From Capsicum annuum (Eukaryota; Streptophyta; Magnoliopsida; Solanales; Solanaceae): 64,000 nt of DNA. Below the pieces are notes generated by a model. The model saw only the letters and a list, made by a program, of their open reading frames with translations, was not told the origin of the DNA and did not search any database. This document shows, piece after piece, positions 44,494-55,535 of the stretch. The stretch's first letter is position 1; each line of letters starts with the position of its first letter. The stretch is from NCBI RefSeq assembly GCF_002878395.1, contig NC_061115.1, forward strand, positions 217,017,717-217,081,716, given 5' to 3'. Both the position numbers and the translations under genes were made by a program.

Positions 44494-44640
44494 ATTTTTT
44501 TTTTTTTATAACCGTGGTGGCGGGTTAGCTTTCCCGCACCTCGACTAAATCCACAGGGTTTTTTGATAATCGTGGTGGCGGGTCAGCTTTCACGCGCCTT
44601 GATTAAATCTACAGGATAACTATCACCTCCCACCAGTACC
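44494..44640 (-). mobile_element. SINE 3-prime end in two tandem copies
   Basis: On the minus strand the SINE ending (GTGGATTTAGTCGAGGTGCG to CACGGTTATAAAAA) occurs twice in tandem (44496-44560 and 44561-44640), within EH1 intron 1. Confidence 0.6.
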
Positions 44641-44801
44641 AGATATTAACATAATTATGACTTACAAATTCAAGATTCAAGAAAATAGTACCAGAGCTCA
44701 GGGAAGCCATGTAAGAAGAGGATTGTTGGACCTTGGCCTAATTCTGCTACATGCATATTTATGCCATTTACAGCTACCATTTTGTGCTCTATCTTCTCCA
44801 T

Positions 44802-47387
44802 TTTGCTTCTTTTTTTTTCACTCTATATTTTCTTGAATCTTTCTCTGGAGTGATAAATTTGGGGTTTTTATTAGTCTTGGTGTACAATAGATCCATGTCG
44901 TCCGGCCATTCTTCATTTCCCGCAGATAGCACGAGTTTTAGTGCACCAAACTTTTAGTCGTGGTGTGGTTGGGCAAATGTGGCTATTGTTCAGAGTAGCT
45001 GTAGCAAATATCAGGCTATGATTTTTGTGGCTGTCATAGAACTCATTGTCAATTTCACTAAATATGGTGTCCCCATGTCTGGAGCTTCACACGGTGTTTG
45101 GTGTACAATATAGCATCAATAACTATGTTGCTTGGACTAGTTAAAAATGTCAATGGGTGCATGTCGGATTAATCAAAATTAGTGTATTTTTGAAGAATCC
45201 GACATGGGTGTGACATTAAAAATGAAAAGTCCATGCAACTTAAATCAATAATACTTCAAGATTTTAAAAAGAAGAATACATCGACAACTTCTTAAATTTG
45301 ATAGTAGATTTAGACATTCGAACTAAGGTTTATTTAGATAAAGCATCTGAACATATAATAAATTATTCGTATTAAACGTTTCCGACTCAAGCTTTTATAC
45401 ATATTCTTTAACCACTTAAACAATATCACATTCTTTACTTAAGCATATTAGCCTCAATAAGTTGTAAAATTCAAGCTTGTTTCAGTTGATGCCGATGTGT
45501 ATATAAATGAGGTAACATAATTTATGTAATTAATTTATATATGTACTGGACGCTTGAGAATCCACAGACAAGTTTTTCTGAATTAAATTTGAGCTAAAAG
45601 TGTGTAACAGCAACACTTGTTCAGATGCTAAGATTGGAACATGTTGTAGTTTGAGTATTCGAATGAATTTACTGACATTTAAGGGATTATTAATGTTTTC
45701 AACCTTTTAAAAAGAGATAGGACACAATTACCCTCTAAACTATATTCGAAATTGCTATGCACGTTTAAATTTTATGTGGATTCTTTTATTTCCTAAATTC
45801 ATTTTTTCTGTATTCTTGTGCTTTTGGTACTGACATGGCTTTCAAGTGACAGAATATTTTTGTGCTGGACTTGACAGTTATGTCAGCACAAAAATACATT
45901 AAAAAACATGAGTTTAGCTTCAAAAAAATCTTGTTAACTTCCGGTAAATATTTACAATCTTTAATAATAATCCTAAGAGGGCAATACTCTATATCCTACT
46001 CTTCAATAAGCTATTCAACAAGTAAACATTTGTTTCACTTTCTACATCCAATTTTTAATTTTTTAAAATTATCTTGAGTTCTATAATATTTAGTCACTTC
46101 ATAATTTTGAAAGGTATGGCAAAGTTTATGGTTTTTTTTTCAGTTTCATCCACTTGTTTTTTGGAAGTTTCAGTCAAATTTCTGCCATTGCCATGACAAG
46201 TATTGAAGTTTTAATTCTACCACATACCAGTGTATTCTCATACAATGGGGTTTTGGGAGGGTAAAATATATACAGATCGTATCGTTATCTTGAAAGTGAA
46301 ATATAGAGGCTATTTTCAAACGACCTCTACTTCAAGACAAAAAGTGATCAGAAAAAAATATAATAAAAGTACAAGAGATAATAGACAATAAGCGAAAATA
46401 ACATATAATAATCGAGCGTCAAGAAAAAGTATCAAGATTGATAATAATTGTGTTCAACAGTTTGGGCCTATGAATCTCCCAAATATCAATGCTATCACTC
46501 TCATTTTTGCTTCTCATGTTTCACGTAAGATAATTTCATAGCTCAAATGAGCAAAGCAATTGACGCTGCAAAGCCAGAATTTTATGTTTATGAGTTTTGA
46601 ATTGTAATTATGTCTGCTTTTTAGATTTGAGATAAATTATTTATACATATTAAGTGAATTTTTCATTTAGAAATATAGGTTTAAGTCAAAGTTGTTGAAT
46701 TCTGTTAAACATATAACTTTGAATTGTAGCTTCACCTTTATTGCCAAAGTATGTGATGGGATTGATTTTCATTCCTCCGTTTTTATTTTTAACTAAAAGT
46801 ATTCTATTCGAAATCTTCAAATAGAAAAATTACTAGTAAAAAAGCTTTTTCTTATTATGAATTTTGCGCAACGTGAATTTGAATAAATCAAGTCAACAAA
46901 TTTTGAGTTTTAGATAATAAACACAGAAGACACATGACAATAAAGATTCAAGATTGGAGTAAATTACTTGAGCAAATTGAGGTTGAGGTTATTGACACTG
47001 ACAAAAGGAAAAATTTACACGCACGCAGTGTATACATCAAACTAATGTTTTTTATCATGGTTAAATAATTAAATTAAGTAAAACATATGTCAATTAATCA
47101 TGATTAAGTAACATGAACTCTAAATGCAAACAAATGGTATGCATATATTAACTTGATGTATACACCAAATGCGTGTAAGTTTTAACTCGCTACACTAGGC
47201 CAATTTCAACATTTATAATAATTTGTTGCATACATTTGTTGTAAGCTACTATGTTGCTAGTAGTGTTGTCTACTGTTCTTGAAAAGACAAAGCAATTATT
47301 TTACTTTTTGTTTTCTCTTGAGAAAGTGAGAGAAGTTGTTAAAGCACACCATTTTAAACTAATTTACAAGCCAAAGTATGAAGTTAA
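44802..47387. other. EH1 upstream region, no gene
   Basis: The part up to about 45110 resembles the EH2 upstream region. A foldback MITE lies at 45128-45225. A MITE with ends TTTACACGCACGCAGTGTAT and ATACACCAAATGCGTGTAAG lies at about 47008-47185 and is related to 61667-61885. The rest is AT-rich with nothing recognised. Confidence 0.5.
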
Positions 47388-47640
47388 GGCTTGTTTGGCC
47401 ATGAAATTTGTGAAATTTAAAAAGCGTAGTTCTTTTTCAAAGTAAAAAATAGTATTTACAAATTGAAGTTGCTTTTGAATTTTTACGAGTAATTTAGAGT
47501 GAAAAAAAAAAATTTTTGTGACTTTTAAATTTCGGAATTCAAGTTAAATTCTGAAATTTTATGGCAAAACACGATTTCCAAAAGTCAACTTCGAAATAAA
47601 GTTTTTTTAAAAAATATTCATGGTCAAACGGCCCCTGAAT
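47388..47640. mobile_element. MITE, GTTTGGCCATG type
   Basis: The ends are GGCTTGTTTGGCCATGAAAT and ATTCATGGTCAAACGGCCCC, in inverted relation. Confidence 0.6.
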
Positions 47641-47841
47641 ATCCTGTGGTTAGCACATTTTTTTTTTATAATCCATTGTTCATTCATCGTTAAATCGGAC
47701 TAGGAAAGGAAATTGTGATGACATAGTAAAGCCTTACTATCACATTATTTCAAATGTCTTACAAGCCAAGTTATGATAATAGACCGATACTGCTCGCACA
47801 AAATCCGTTACTCTGGTAAATAAAAAGTAAAAATAAAAGTT

Positions 47842-48041
47842 TTAGAACTTCTGAATGAAGTCATAGATGTGCTTGTTAATCTCATCTGTTTTTTCTTGGT
47901 TGACAAAGTGAGCTGCACCTTCCACAACCACAACTTTCTCCAACAATGGAACATCTTTCTTAAATCCGCCATTGTGTATGTACTCTTTAACACCTGGTAT
48001 GTGATAGACCACGTCGAATTCACCTACGATAAACTTGGTTG
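47842..48041 (-). pseudogene. EH3, lone last exon of an epoxide hydrolase
   Basis: Only the final exon remains. It runs from TTKFIVGEFDVVYHIPG (including the catalytic acid position) through EGAAHFVNQEK with the catalytic His, and ends in DFIQKF and TAA. Its 5-prime side stops abruptly at 48041 in non-homologous AT-rich sequence, and the start of the exon (the NWELTAPW region) is missing. The 3-prime flank (47690-47841) matches those of EH1 and EH2. It is a truncated copy of the array. Confidence 0.85.
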
Positions 48042-48557
48042 TAAAAACTTTGTAATAGACAAAAAAAAAATCATTTATTTCCTCCAATTATTTTTTAATA
48101 TGATAAGAAATATTAGGACAGTTAATATTTAAGTATTCCTATAATATATGGTAAGACTCCTAAATATATGGAAAAAAGAACTAATGTAATTTTCCTTTTC
48201 CTTGTATAACTGAAGAATTAATAGGAAAATTCGTGTAGACCCCAAAATATATGATAAAAAGAATTAGAAAAAATCTCTAAAAATATATGGAAAAATAATT
48301 AATTTAATTTTTCTTTCATCATACACACATGATTTTTGTGTATACTATGGAAAAAAGTAACAAAGCTGTGCAAAAGATGGTAAAATTTTGAAATTGTAAT
48401 ATCTTTTATAATTGTATTTTAAAATAGACAAATAACAAGATTCAACACACCTAAAAAAAACAATTCAATATATAACCAAAAATAAGATTACTGCCGCACT
48501 TTTTTATTTTTTCCCAAAAATTATTAGGACATACCCACATGATATATAAACCAAAAA

Positions 48558-48609
<52 letters not shown>

Positions 48610-50130
48610 AAATAAGACTCCTAGGACAAATATATGATTTCATAAACCAAAAGGGATTAAAAAAATATTATTAGGATAGTAAATTGCTTCTTCTTTTTTT
48701 CTTTTCTAATTTACTCTCGTTATAGTTATGTTTGTGTTTATATGTTGTGATATGTTTTAGTTTTATGAGTTCTTCAAATCGGATGAAATCTATGTCTTTT
48801 TTGTGTCATTTGTAGATAATTTGAGACAAAAAATCAGGCTAACCTGGAATATTTTACTTTAGATGATTTGGCGAGTAGTCTTGTAAGAAATTCGAAGAAA
48901 GTGAAATCTAAAATAGTGGTTCAAAAAATATCATTCACAAATAACAAGATCAACAAGGGGTTTAACATTATGAGAATGAATTCATGGGTCTTTTTTTTAT
49001 TTTTTTTCTGTGTCTTACTTTTTCTATTACAAATTGATTTTATGTGGTATTTGACAACAGTAACAACATATTCAGAATATTCTTACATAGTGAGAATATT
49101 CTTACATAGTGAGATTTAAAGAGGATAGAATGTACGTAGTTTATATCACCACTTCAAAGATGGCATAGATTGTTTTCAATAGACCCCGATTTGAGATCAT
49201 TTATTTGATATTTACTTTGTGTTAAATAAATTATTATCGTTTTGGTTCAATTATTGCAGCCACATGCATAGAGATAAAGATAAATAGAATCAATAGTTTA
49301 TTTTTGTCATTTAGAATTTGTTGCAAGTAATTCAAGAATTAAGTCCTATGTTGCTTTTCTTTCTAATTTATTTTTTCAGTTATATTGTGTCTCTCCGCTC
49401 TTAATTGAGAGTAGTATTTTTGTTTAGTTCTTTTAGCATTATAAACTAACACAATACACACGTGCAAAGTATGTACACTTAACTAGTAATACAATAGTGA
49501 ACAAATTTATATAATATTGATACACGTTTATATACTATTTATACACGATACGTGACGTATACACTACATAACTATTTATACAATATTGATACATTATATA
49601 ATTATTTTAGATTGCGTGCATAAAATCGCTACAATAAAGGTCACTTGTATTTTATAATGTTGATGTAAATTGATGAGTGGTGCTTTAAAAAATTGTAAAA
49701 GGATAGAGAAATTTATTTAAGTTGTTATTGAGTGCATTTGTGAGAATCAAGTAGATGGACTCACTATTTAGAGCTTCATATTAAATTTTTTCTTGGTTCT
49801 TATTCCATCAAGTTGATTCCATTTATATATTTATAGAAAGTTTTATTTTGTAAGAGTAGAATAAAATGTGTGTTTAGTGCAAATTGATATATATATAAAT
49901 ATATATATATATATACTAGCAACAATTTCATTTATTATAATTCAATGATGGATTGCAAAAAAGAAATGTTCGAATTCATAAATTGCATTGCAACTTAAAT
50001 TATTGTTCACTTTATCATTTATTTTAACTACATTTTAAATTTCAATTCAAGTAACTTTCGCATTCTTCCTAGTCTCTTCTAAAGTTTACAAAGAAATCCA
50101 AAAAGAAATAGAGAAGTCCATTTGAATATT
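48042..50130. other. AT-rich region, no gene
   Basis: An uninterrupted TA microsatellite covers 48560-48607. An open stretch at 48868-48990 (LASSLVRNSKKVKSKIVVQ) is not recognised. Otherwise nothing is seen. Confidence 0.5.
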
Positions 50131-50139
50131 TAATTTAGC

Positions 50140-51603
50140 TCAATCGGCCGATGATGTTTACTGAGTACCCGTTGTTTTGATACTCATATCATATTTCTGC
50201 AACTTGCAGATCATAGTACGGGTTTATCGTCGTTGATGTGTGCATCGTACGGAGCAGCCATAGTTCAGAGACTTAGAGTGAACTCTTGACATTCGGAGTA
50301 TTACTTGTCTCTCTCTTATGTATAAGACTAGATTTTATATTGTATTCGAAGATAAGTTATATCAATGTATTCAGTTGAACTTCACTTTGTACTTTGTATT
50401 ATTAGCAACTCTTGTAGTGGTGTCACTAGGTTTTGGGATTACATTATGTAATTGCTTCTTTATTTCATCTATTCCGCAATTCTTTTCTTTATATATTTGG
50501 TAGTTCGTTACTCGTCATTCCAAACTACGGGTTTGGCTTGCCTGCTGGTGGGATATAGTAGGCACCATTATGACCTAAGAAATTGGATCGTGACATCAAG
50601 CCTGACGTCTGGCCTCTCATTACTATTCATTGGTGTCTGTTCAAGCCGGATGCACATCTGGATGGCTATTATGATTTCGTGGGATGAGATTCAATTACGA
50701 ATTATTTATGTTTATTTATATCAAAAGTATTTCTTATGTGTCTTACCAGTTTATGGGGGTACAGGTGAGTTAATTGTCTTTTTCAGTATGCTTAGCGAGC
50801 TTATGAGGGCCAGTTAGGTTATGTTTTATTTTTCTATTATTACTGTATTATTTATTTTCTGTATCGCTTATATTTATTTCTTTATCGCATTTGCGTAGCT
50901 TGATAATTATTTATCTTTTTGTCCTTGTTTATTGTTGACTTGGATTACACCCTCGCATTTTAGTTATACTTTTCTTGTATTGAGCTCAATCAATCGAGAA
51001 TATCTACTGAGTATTCGTTATTTTGGTACTCATATTATACTTCTGCATCCTTTTTTCTGATACAGATTCAAGTACTAGCAGTCAACGTTCAACATCCTTT
51101 CTTTTGATGCAGATTCAAGTACTAGCAACCGACGTTCAACATCCTTTTTCTGATACAGATTCAAGTACTAGCAGTCGACATTGACATGGTTTCTACCTTT
51201 CAGTACTGATTCAGAGCAAGGTGAGCTTGTTGTCGTCCGAGGTTGATCCTTCTCTATCTTTTCCAGCTTAGTCTTTTGTACTCAAGACTAGTTATATATA
51301 TTGTATATATTTGAATTCTATCTAGTACCCTAGGTATCTTTTAATAATGGCTCTAATACCAACCTTGTCAAGTTTTGAAAGAGAGTCGTTTGTATATTTG
51401 GTCATTTTTCATTCTCTTGTTTTGATATATTATATATGTTTCCTTTTTTGTTATCACTTGTTATTACTACTGCTATCATTATATGTGATCTTTTTAATTT
51501 TTACATGTTAATCTGTTATTTATTATTCCAAGCTATGATTTTACTTGCCTACTGGTGGGATAAGGTAGAAGCCATCATGACTTGAAAAATCGGATCGTAA
51601 CAA
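50140..51603 (+). mobile_element. Decayed LTR-retrotransposon LTR pair
   Basis: Two related stretches, at about 50140-50597 and 50990-51603, share TACTGAGTA(C/T)(C/T)CGTT..TTTTG, a CATATTATACTTCTGCA block and the ending CTTGCCTNCTGGTGGGATA followed by GGATCGT(G/A)ACA. They resemble Solanaceae Gypsy-type LTR ends. No gag or pol is present between them. A tandem triplicate of about 56 bp (CAGATTCAAGTACTAGCA) lies at 51043-51180. Confidence 0.5.
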
Positions 51604-51661
51604 TTTTCAACATGTCTAACAATTCATTTATTTTGGATATTAAGATTCTCATTAAATGAAA

Positions 51662-51932
51662 GATACTCTCTTCGATCTTTTTACTTGTTATATTTTAATT
51701 TGACACACTCATTAAGAAAAAATAATTAATAACATAATTATTTTACTAAAATATTTCTATTAAATAATATTTACATTATATCATGAAATTGATTTGAAAA
51801 AAGAACAATACATGCTAAGGAGAAAATAAAAAAATATAAGTTGTCTGTTTTTGATTCGTCAAAAATAACAAATGAAAATAAAAATACAATTAAAAAATTA
51901 ATGATAAGTAAAAGTGTAAGAATAGAGTATTT
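51662..51932. mobile_element. Stowaway-like MITE
   Basis: The ends are CTCTTCGATCTTTTTACTTG and ATAAGTAAAAGTGTAAGAAT in inverted relation, with an AT-rich interior. Confidence 0.6.
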
Positions 51933-52042
51933 TCAACATGTCTGAAAAATATTTTTAACATGTCTCTTGATTTGAAATTAATTATGATTAAACTTAAACC
52001 CAAAAAAAAAACAAAAAAGACAATAAACAAATTGAGCTGAAA

Positions 52043-52837
52043 TTAAAAGGTCCATTTCAAGATCTTGATTCTCAGATCAACCTTACACCTAGCATTATTT
52101 GTTGATGCCACAGCTGGAGCTTTACCCTTTGGAGTTTGACCATGAATTCCTTCACACGTTACTCTGATCCCTACTCTCTTGCTTTTCAATGTGTCCATTT
52201 TTACTACAACCATTGTATCCATCAAGATTGTGATTGGCATACCAGCTTTCCTCTTCAGATCTGACTTCAATGATGTAACTGAATCAGCATCAAGAACTTG
52301 TGACACCATCGATAGAGGTGAGTGTATAATTGTAATGTTACCAGGACTATTAGTGAAACCCCGAAACGATCCATTTGCTAAAACAACTTGATTAGACGAC
52401 AGTGCAGTTATAGAGATAGTGTCATATTTGTAGATCAACTTCTTGTTTGGGTTTTTGGTTGAGATCGTGAGACTTAAACTTGCGGTGAGGTGGGTAGCGT
52501 CGTCGGCGGAGTTGGTAGTGAGGTTGAAATTAGAGATCTTGAGTGAAGATATTGAGAATGTGGGACGCTGAGGATGGTAAAGGACGTAGAAAATGGCACC
52601 GGCAATGGCGGCAAGTAGGACAACGATGCAGATAATTAGAATAGACCAAAAGCAACACATACAGAAACAACGACGACCACTGCAGGAACGGCGGCGACTG
52701 TGGTTGTGTCGGTGATAGGCGGTTGGTGTCGGTCGATAAGGGACACGATTAGGATTGTACATCTGGTTCTTGACGGGGGCTGCATTTGGATTTGCAGCAG
52801 CAGTGGCGGTGCCATTAGGATAAACTCTGTCAGTCAT
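52043..52837 (-). CDS. NDR1/HIN1-like (LEA_2) membrane protein
   Basis: 264 codons, no intron. I chose the ATG at 52837 (MTDRVYPNGT); the frame stays open to 52984, but that extension reads like an AT-rich leader. The layout is typical of the family: a Pro/His/Arg-rich cytosolic N-terminus (1-58), a Cys-rich patch (CFCMCCFW), one membrane span (about 63-87, SILIICIVVLLAAIAGAIFY), the YHPQRPTFSISSL segment just outside, then an LEA_2 domain with NPNKKLIYKYD. Three NXS/T glycosylation sites (N105, N155, N167) lie on the outer side. NHL proteins sit in the plasma membrane, and several act in pathogen or osmotic responses; the specific role here is not known. It resembles the NHL6/NHL13 group. 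No neighbour of obvious relation. Confidence 0.9.
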   Translation of the reverse strand: MTDRVYPNGTATAAANPNAAPVKNQMYNPNRVPYRPTPTAYHRHNHSRRRSCSGRRCFCMCCFWSILIICIVVLLAAIAGAIFYVLYHPQRPTFSISSLKISNFNLTTNSADDATHLTASLSLTISTKNPNKKLIYKYDTISITALSSNQVVLANGSFRGFTNSPGNITIIHSPLSMVSQVLDADSVTSLKSDLKRKAGMPITILMDTMVVVKMDTLKSKRVGIRVTCEGIHGQTPKGKAPAVASTNNARCKVDLRIKILKWTF

Positions 52838-53123
52838 ATTGTTTTTTTTTTTTGGGACAAAATCAATGAGGTTAAGATTTTTTGATATGCCAAAGAACAA
52901 ATCCAACAGGAAAAACAAGAAGAAGAAGGTAAAAATGTATAGTGGACTGAGTTTAGTAAAGAGATTGGTTTTTGGTTGTTGCAAGGAAAAGAGAATGAAA
53001 AATTGTGAAGTAAAGGCAAAGCAAAGTGTTCAAGTTTCTTTTGTGTTCAATGAGTTCTTTTTTTTTTTTCTTTCTAGATTTGGATCAAAGTCCTTTGAAG
53101 GGGTAGACTATAAACCATTAAGG

Positions 53124-53676
53124 GGTCGTTTGGTTGAGAAATAATTATGTCGGAATTAGTTATCCCGAAATTATTCGGGACAGGAGTGGCTTTACCCTTA
53201 CAAAAAAAAAAAAGGGATCGCTTTAAACCCCTAAATTTGAGGGGCCACGTTTTTTTTTTTTTTTTTTTAGTAATAGTAGATTATGGATTTAAAAAAAATC
53301 AAATATGATTTATAGAAAAAATAAGCTTTTTGTATAAAAGAAATTTGATATATCTAGCTTAGAGTACTAGGTCTCGAGAAATTGATGTACTGACTATATT
53401 ATTAATTAAAAAAGAACTATTAGAAGAAATCTATTATATAATTTTAAAAGTAGACTTTATAAAAATAATTAATTTTTTTTAAAAATTTTAGGTCTCCATT
53501 CAATTTTGATCATAGATCACAAAATTGCTTAAGCCGTCCCTGATTCAAGATAACTTATCCCATCATACATATGAGATAACTTATTCCATCATTAAAAAAT
53601 AAATAATGGAATAAGTTATCTCGATATTAACTAATACCTCCAACAAAATATGAAATAAAACTAAACGATCCTTAGG
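53124..53676. mobile_element. MITE-like element, GGTCGTTTGG ends
   Basis: The left end is GGGGTCGTTTGGTTGAGAA and the right end CTAAACGATCC, with internal inverted blocks (GGAATAAGTTATCTC types). Superfamily uncertain (Tourist-like or hAT-like). Confidence 0.5.
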
Positions 53677-53865
53677 GGACAAATGGGGATGATACTTACA
53701 CCTCACCAAGAAATGGGAATCTCTTGGCTGGCTTGGGGTTTGCATTGCTTGTTTTGCCTTTATTTTTTTTTGTTTTTGTTTTTTTCCTTTTTAGATTTTT
53801 TGCAGTGCTACGCCCACTTGGTTTTGTCAGGTTTTTTTTTTTCCTTCCTCCTTTTAAAAATTTAT

Positions 53866-54048
53866 GGAAAAGGTATAAATATATTTTTAAATTTTAATAA
53901 ATGATATAAATATATTTTATCATATTTTAGATATAAATATACTCTTACCATTGATGAAAAGGTATATTTATATACCCTAAATTTTAAAAAATAATATAGA
54001 TATACCCTCCACCGTACTTTAGGTACAAGCATACCTTTGCATTAATGA

Positions 54049-54105
<57 letters not shown>

Positions 54106-55535
54106 CCTTTCTATATATATATTGACGTTTAGTTAAGTTTGATTTTAAATTTTTAAAAACTGGTGCTATTTGATTTGATTATGATTTTACTTAAAAAAAT
54201 CATGAAAATAACCAAATCGAACTATATATATATAATTTATGAATAAAATATAAATATTTTATTAAATTTAATCTAAAACTAAATTTTAATCTATATCTAG
54301 CCCAACTAATACGTTAGCTCAATTGCCCAAAGCCCCAAACCCAAACCCAACTCTACCTACTATTACTAATAAGTTAACCCTACGGTCCCTACCTCGCTTT
54401 TTATACTTCAGCTTTCACAATACGAGTTACTATGGTCCCTGGTTCAAATGGTAGTTTTATGTATCCTTGTATATTCAATCGTTTTCCTATGTGATTAGCT
54501 CGCCTAGCTAGTCTATAAAGTAAACAGATAACTCAAGTTTGCCCAACTCTGTCTCTTCTTGCAGTACACTGCAACAGAATACAAAACTCTGTTTTACAAT
54601 GTACATGTATGTGTTTGTTTGTTGTTGGATAATCTTAGTGCCTACAATACGAAATTGGTGCTTTTCATCTCAATGTTGTTTTTGTTTAATGTGTTTGTTC
54701 TGATTTTTAAGAGTTTATAGTGTCATTTGTCCATCACTGTACAAATATTTCATGAAAATTTGTTCAATGTGATACTCTTTTCTATAGGTTAAAAAAAGGA
54801 GTTTATTCTAGAGATGATTGGAGTAGGCTAGTTAATAACCGAAAAAACTGAAAAACCTAACCAAACTGAATCAAATCGACAAGAACCAAACCGACAATTA
54901 TTTTCTTTTTGTGGTTTGGTTTGGTTTTAGAAATTCAAAAACCGACTAAATTGTTTTTGGTTATGGTTTTAACCACTAACCGATCCAAACAGACCCCTGA
55001 ACACCACTACTAACGGCAGAACACGTGTCACAATTCTGTTCATTTAGCCTTTTTTTAATTTAATTTATCTCAATCCCACTTTAAAATAATGCTAATTTAA
55101 TTCATAACTCGGTTCAAATAATAACCCAAACCCGACCCTTTCTTAATAGAAAGAGAAAAAGAAAATGAATATGCGTCTTGAAGGTTCTATTAGATCGGAT
55201 GGGGTTTGGGTTATTATTTGGATTGATTTGTGGGTTAAATTAAAATTATTTTCGAATATGGTGGGAATGAATTAAATTAAAAAGGGCAAATGAATAAGAT
55301 TGTAACACGTGTTCTGGTGTTAGTAAGAAGGCTATATATGTATCTTTTCACTAACAACAAGAGTATATTTATATCTAAAATATGACGGAGGGATTACATG
55401 TACAATTTATTAAAGTTCAGGAGTATATATATATTTTTTCATTAACGGTAAGGGTATATTTATACCTAAAATATGATGAAAAATATATTTATATCATTTA
55501 TTAAATTTCATGGATATATTCATACTTTTTCCGTT
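53866..55535. repeat. Long inverted repeat of about 1.67 kb
   Basis: The left arm, about 53866-54055 (ATATTTTAGATATAAATATA and neighbours), returns inverted at about 55325-55535 (TTATATCTAAAATATGACGG). The interior holds a TA microsatellite (about 54057-54099) and a second hairpin at about 55010-55320, whose arms share GAACACGTGT and AACACGTGTTC ends. No ORF of note. It is a foldback or MULE-like non-autonomous element with a nested one. Confidence 0.6.

Larger units (their letters stand above)
37583..44801 (-). pseudogene. EH1, soluble epoxide hydrolase with one frameshift
   Basis: Exons 44801-44692, 40607-40241, 39545-39303 and 37829-37583. Alpha/beta-hydrolase epoxide hydrolases open epoxides to diols. 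The protein starts MEKIEHKMVAVNGINMHVAE, with oxyanion motif HGFPELW, nucleophile in VVGHDWGA and lid tyrosine in GEDYYICRF. Exons 1, 2 and 4 have the same lengths as in EH2 (110, 367, 247). Exon 3 is 243 bp against 242: a run of five A at about 39480-39484 on the plus strand replaces four, shifting the frame after KSILKK and removing Tyr235, the acid and the catalytic His. Otherwise the exons look intact, so this is a young pseudogene or a base-call error. Intron 1 is 4.08 kb against 172 bp in EH2 and contains a whole UGT gene and several MITEs. Confidence 0.85.

Noticed and set aside
48868..49119. 83-residue ORF with a Lys-rich start
   Set aside because: No recognisable domain, AT-rich hydrophobic end and no conserved copy in the window; left unassigned.
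50452..50817. 121-residue hydrophobic ORF
   Set aside because: It crosses the end of an LTR-like relic; the composition is that of AT-rich DNA read through.
52839..53144. 101-residue plus ORF near the NHL gene
   Set aside because: It is antisense to the leader of the NHL gene and Lys/Phe-rich from A/T runs.
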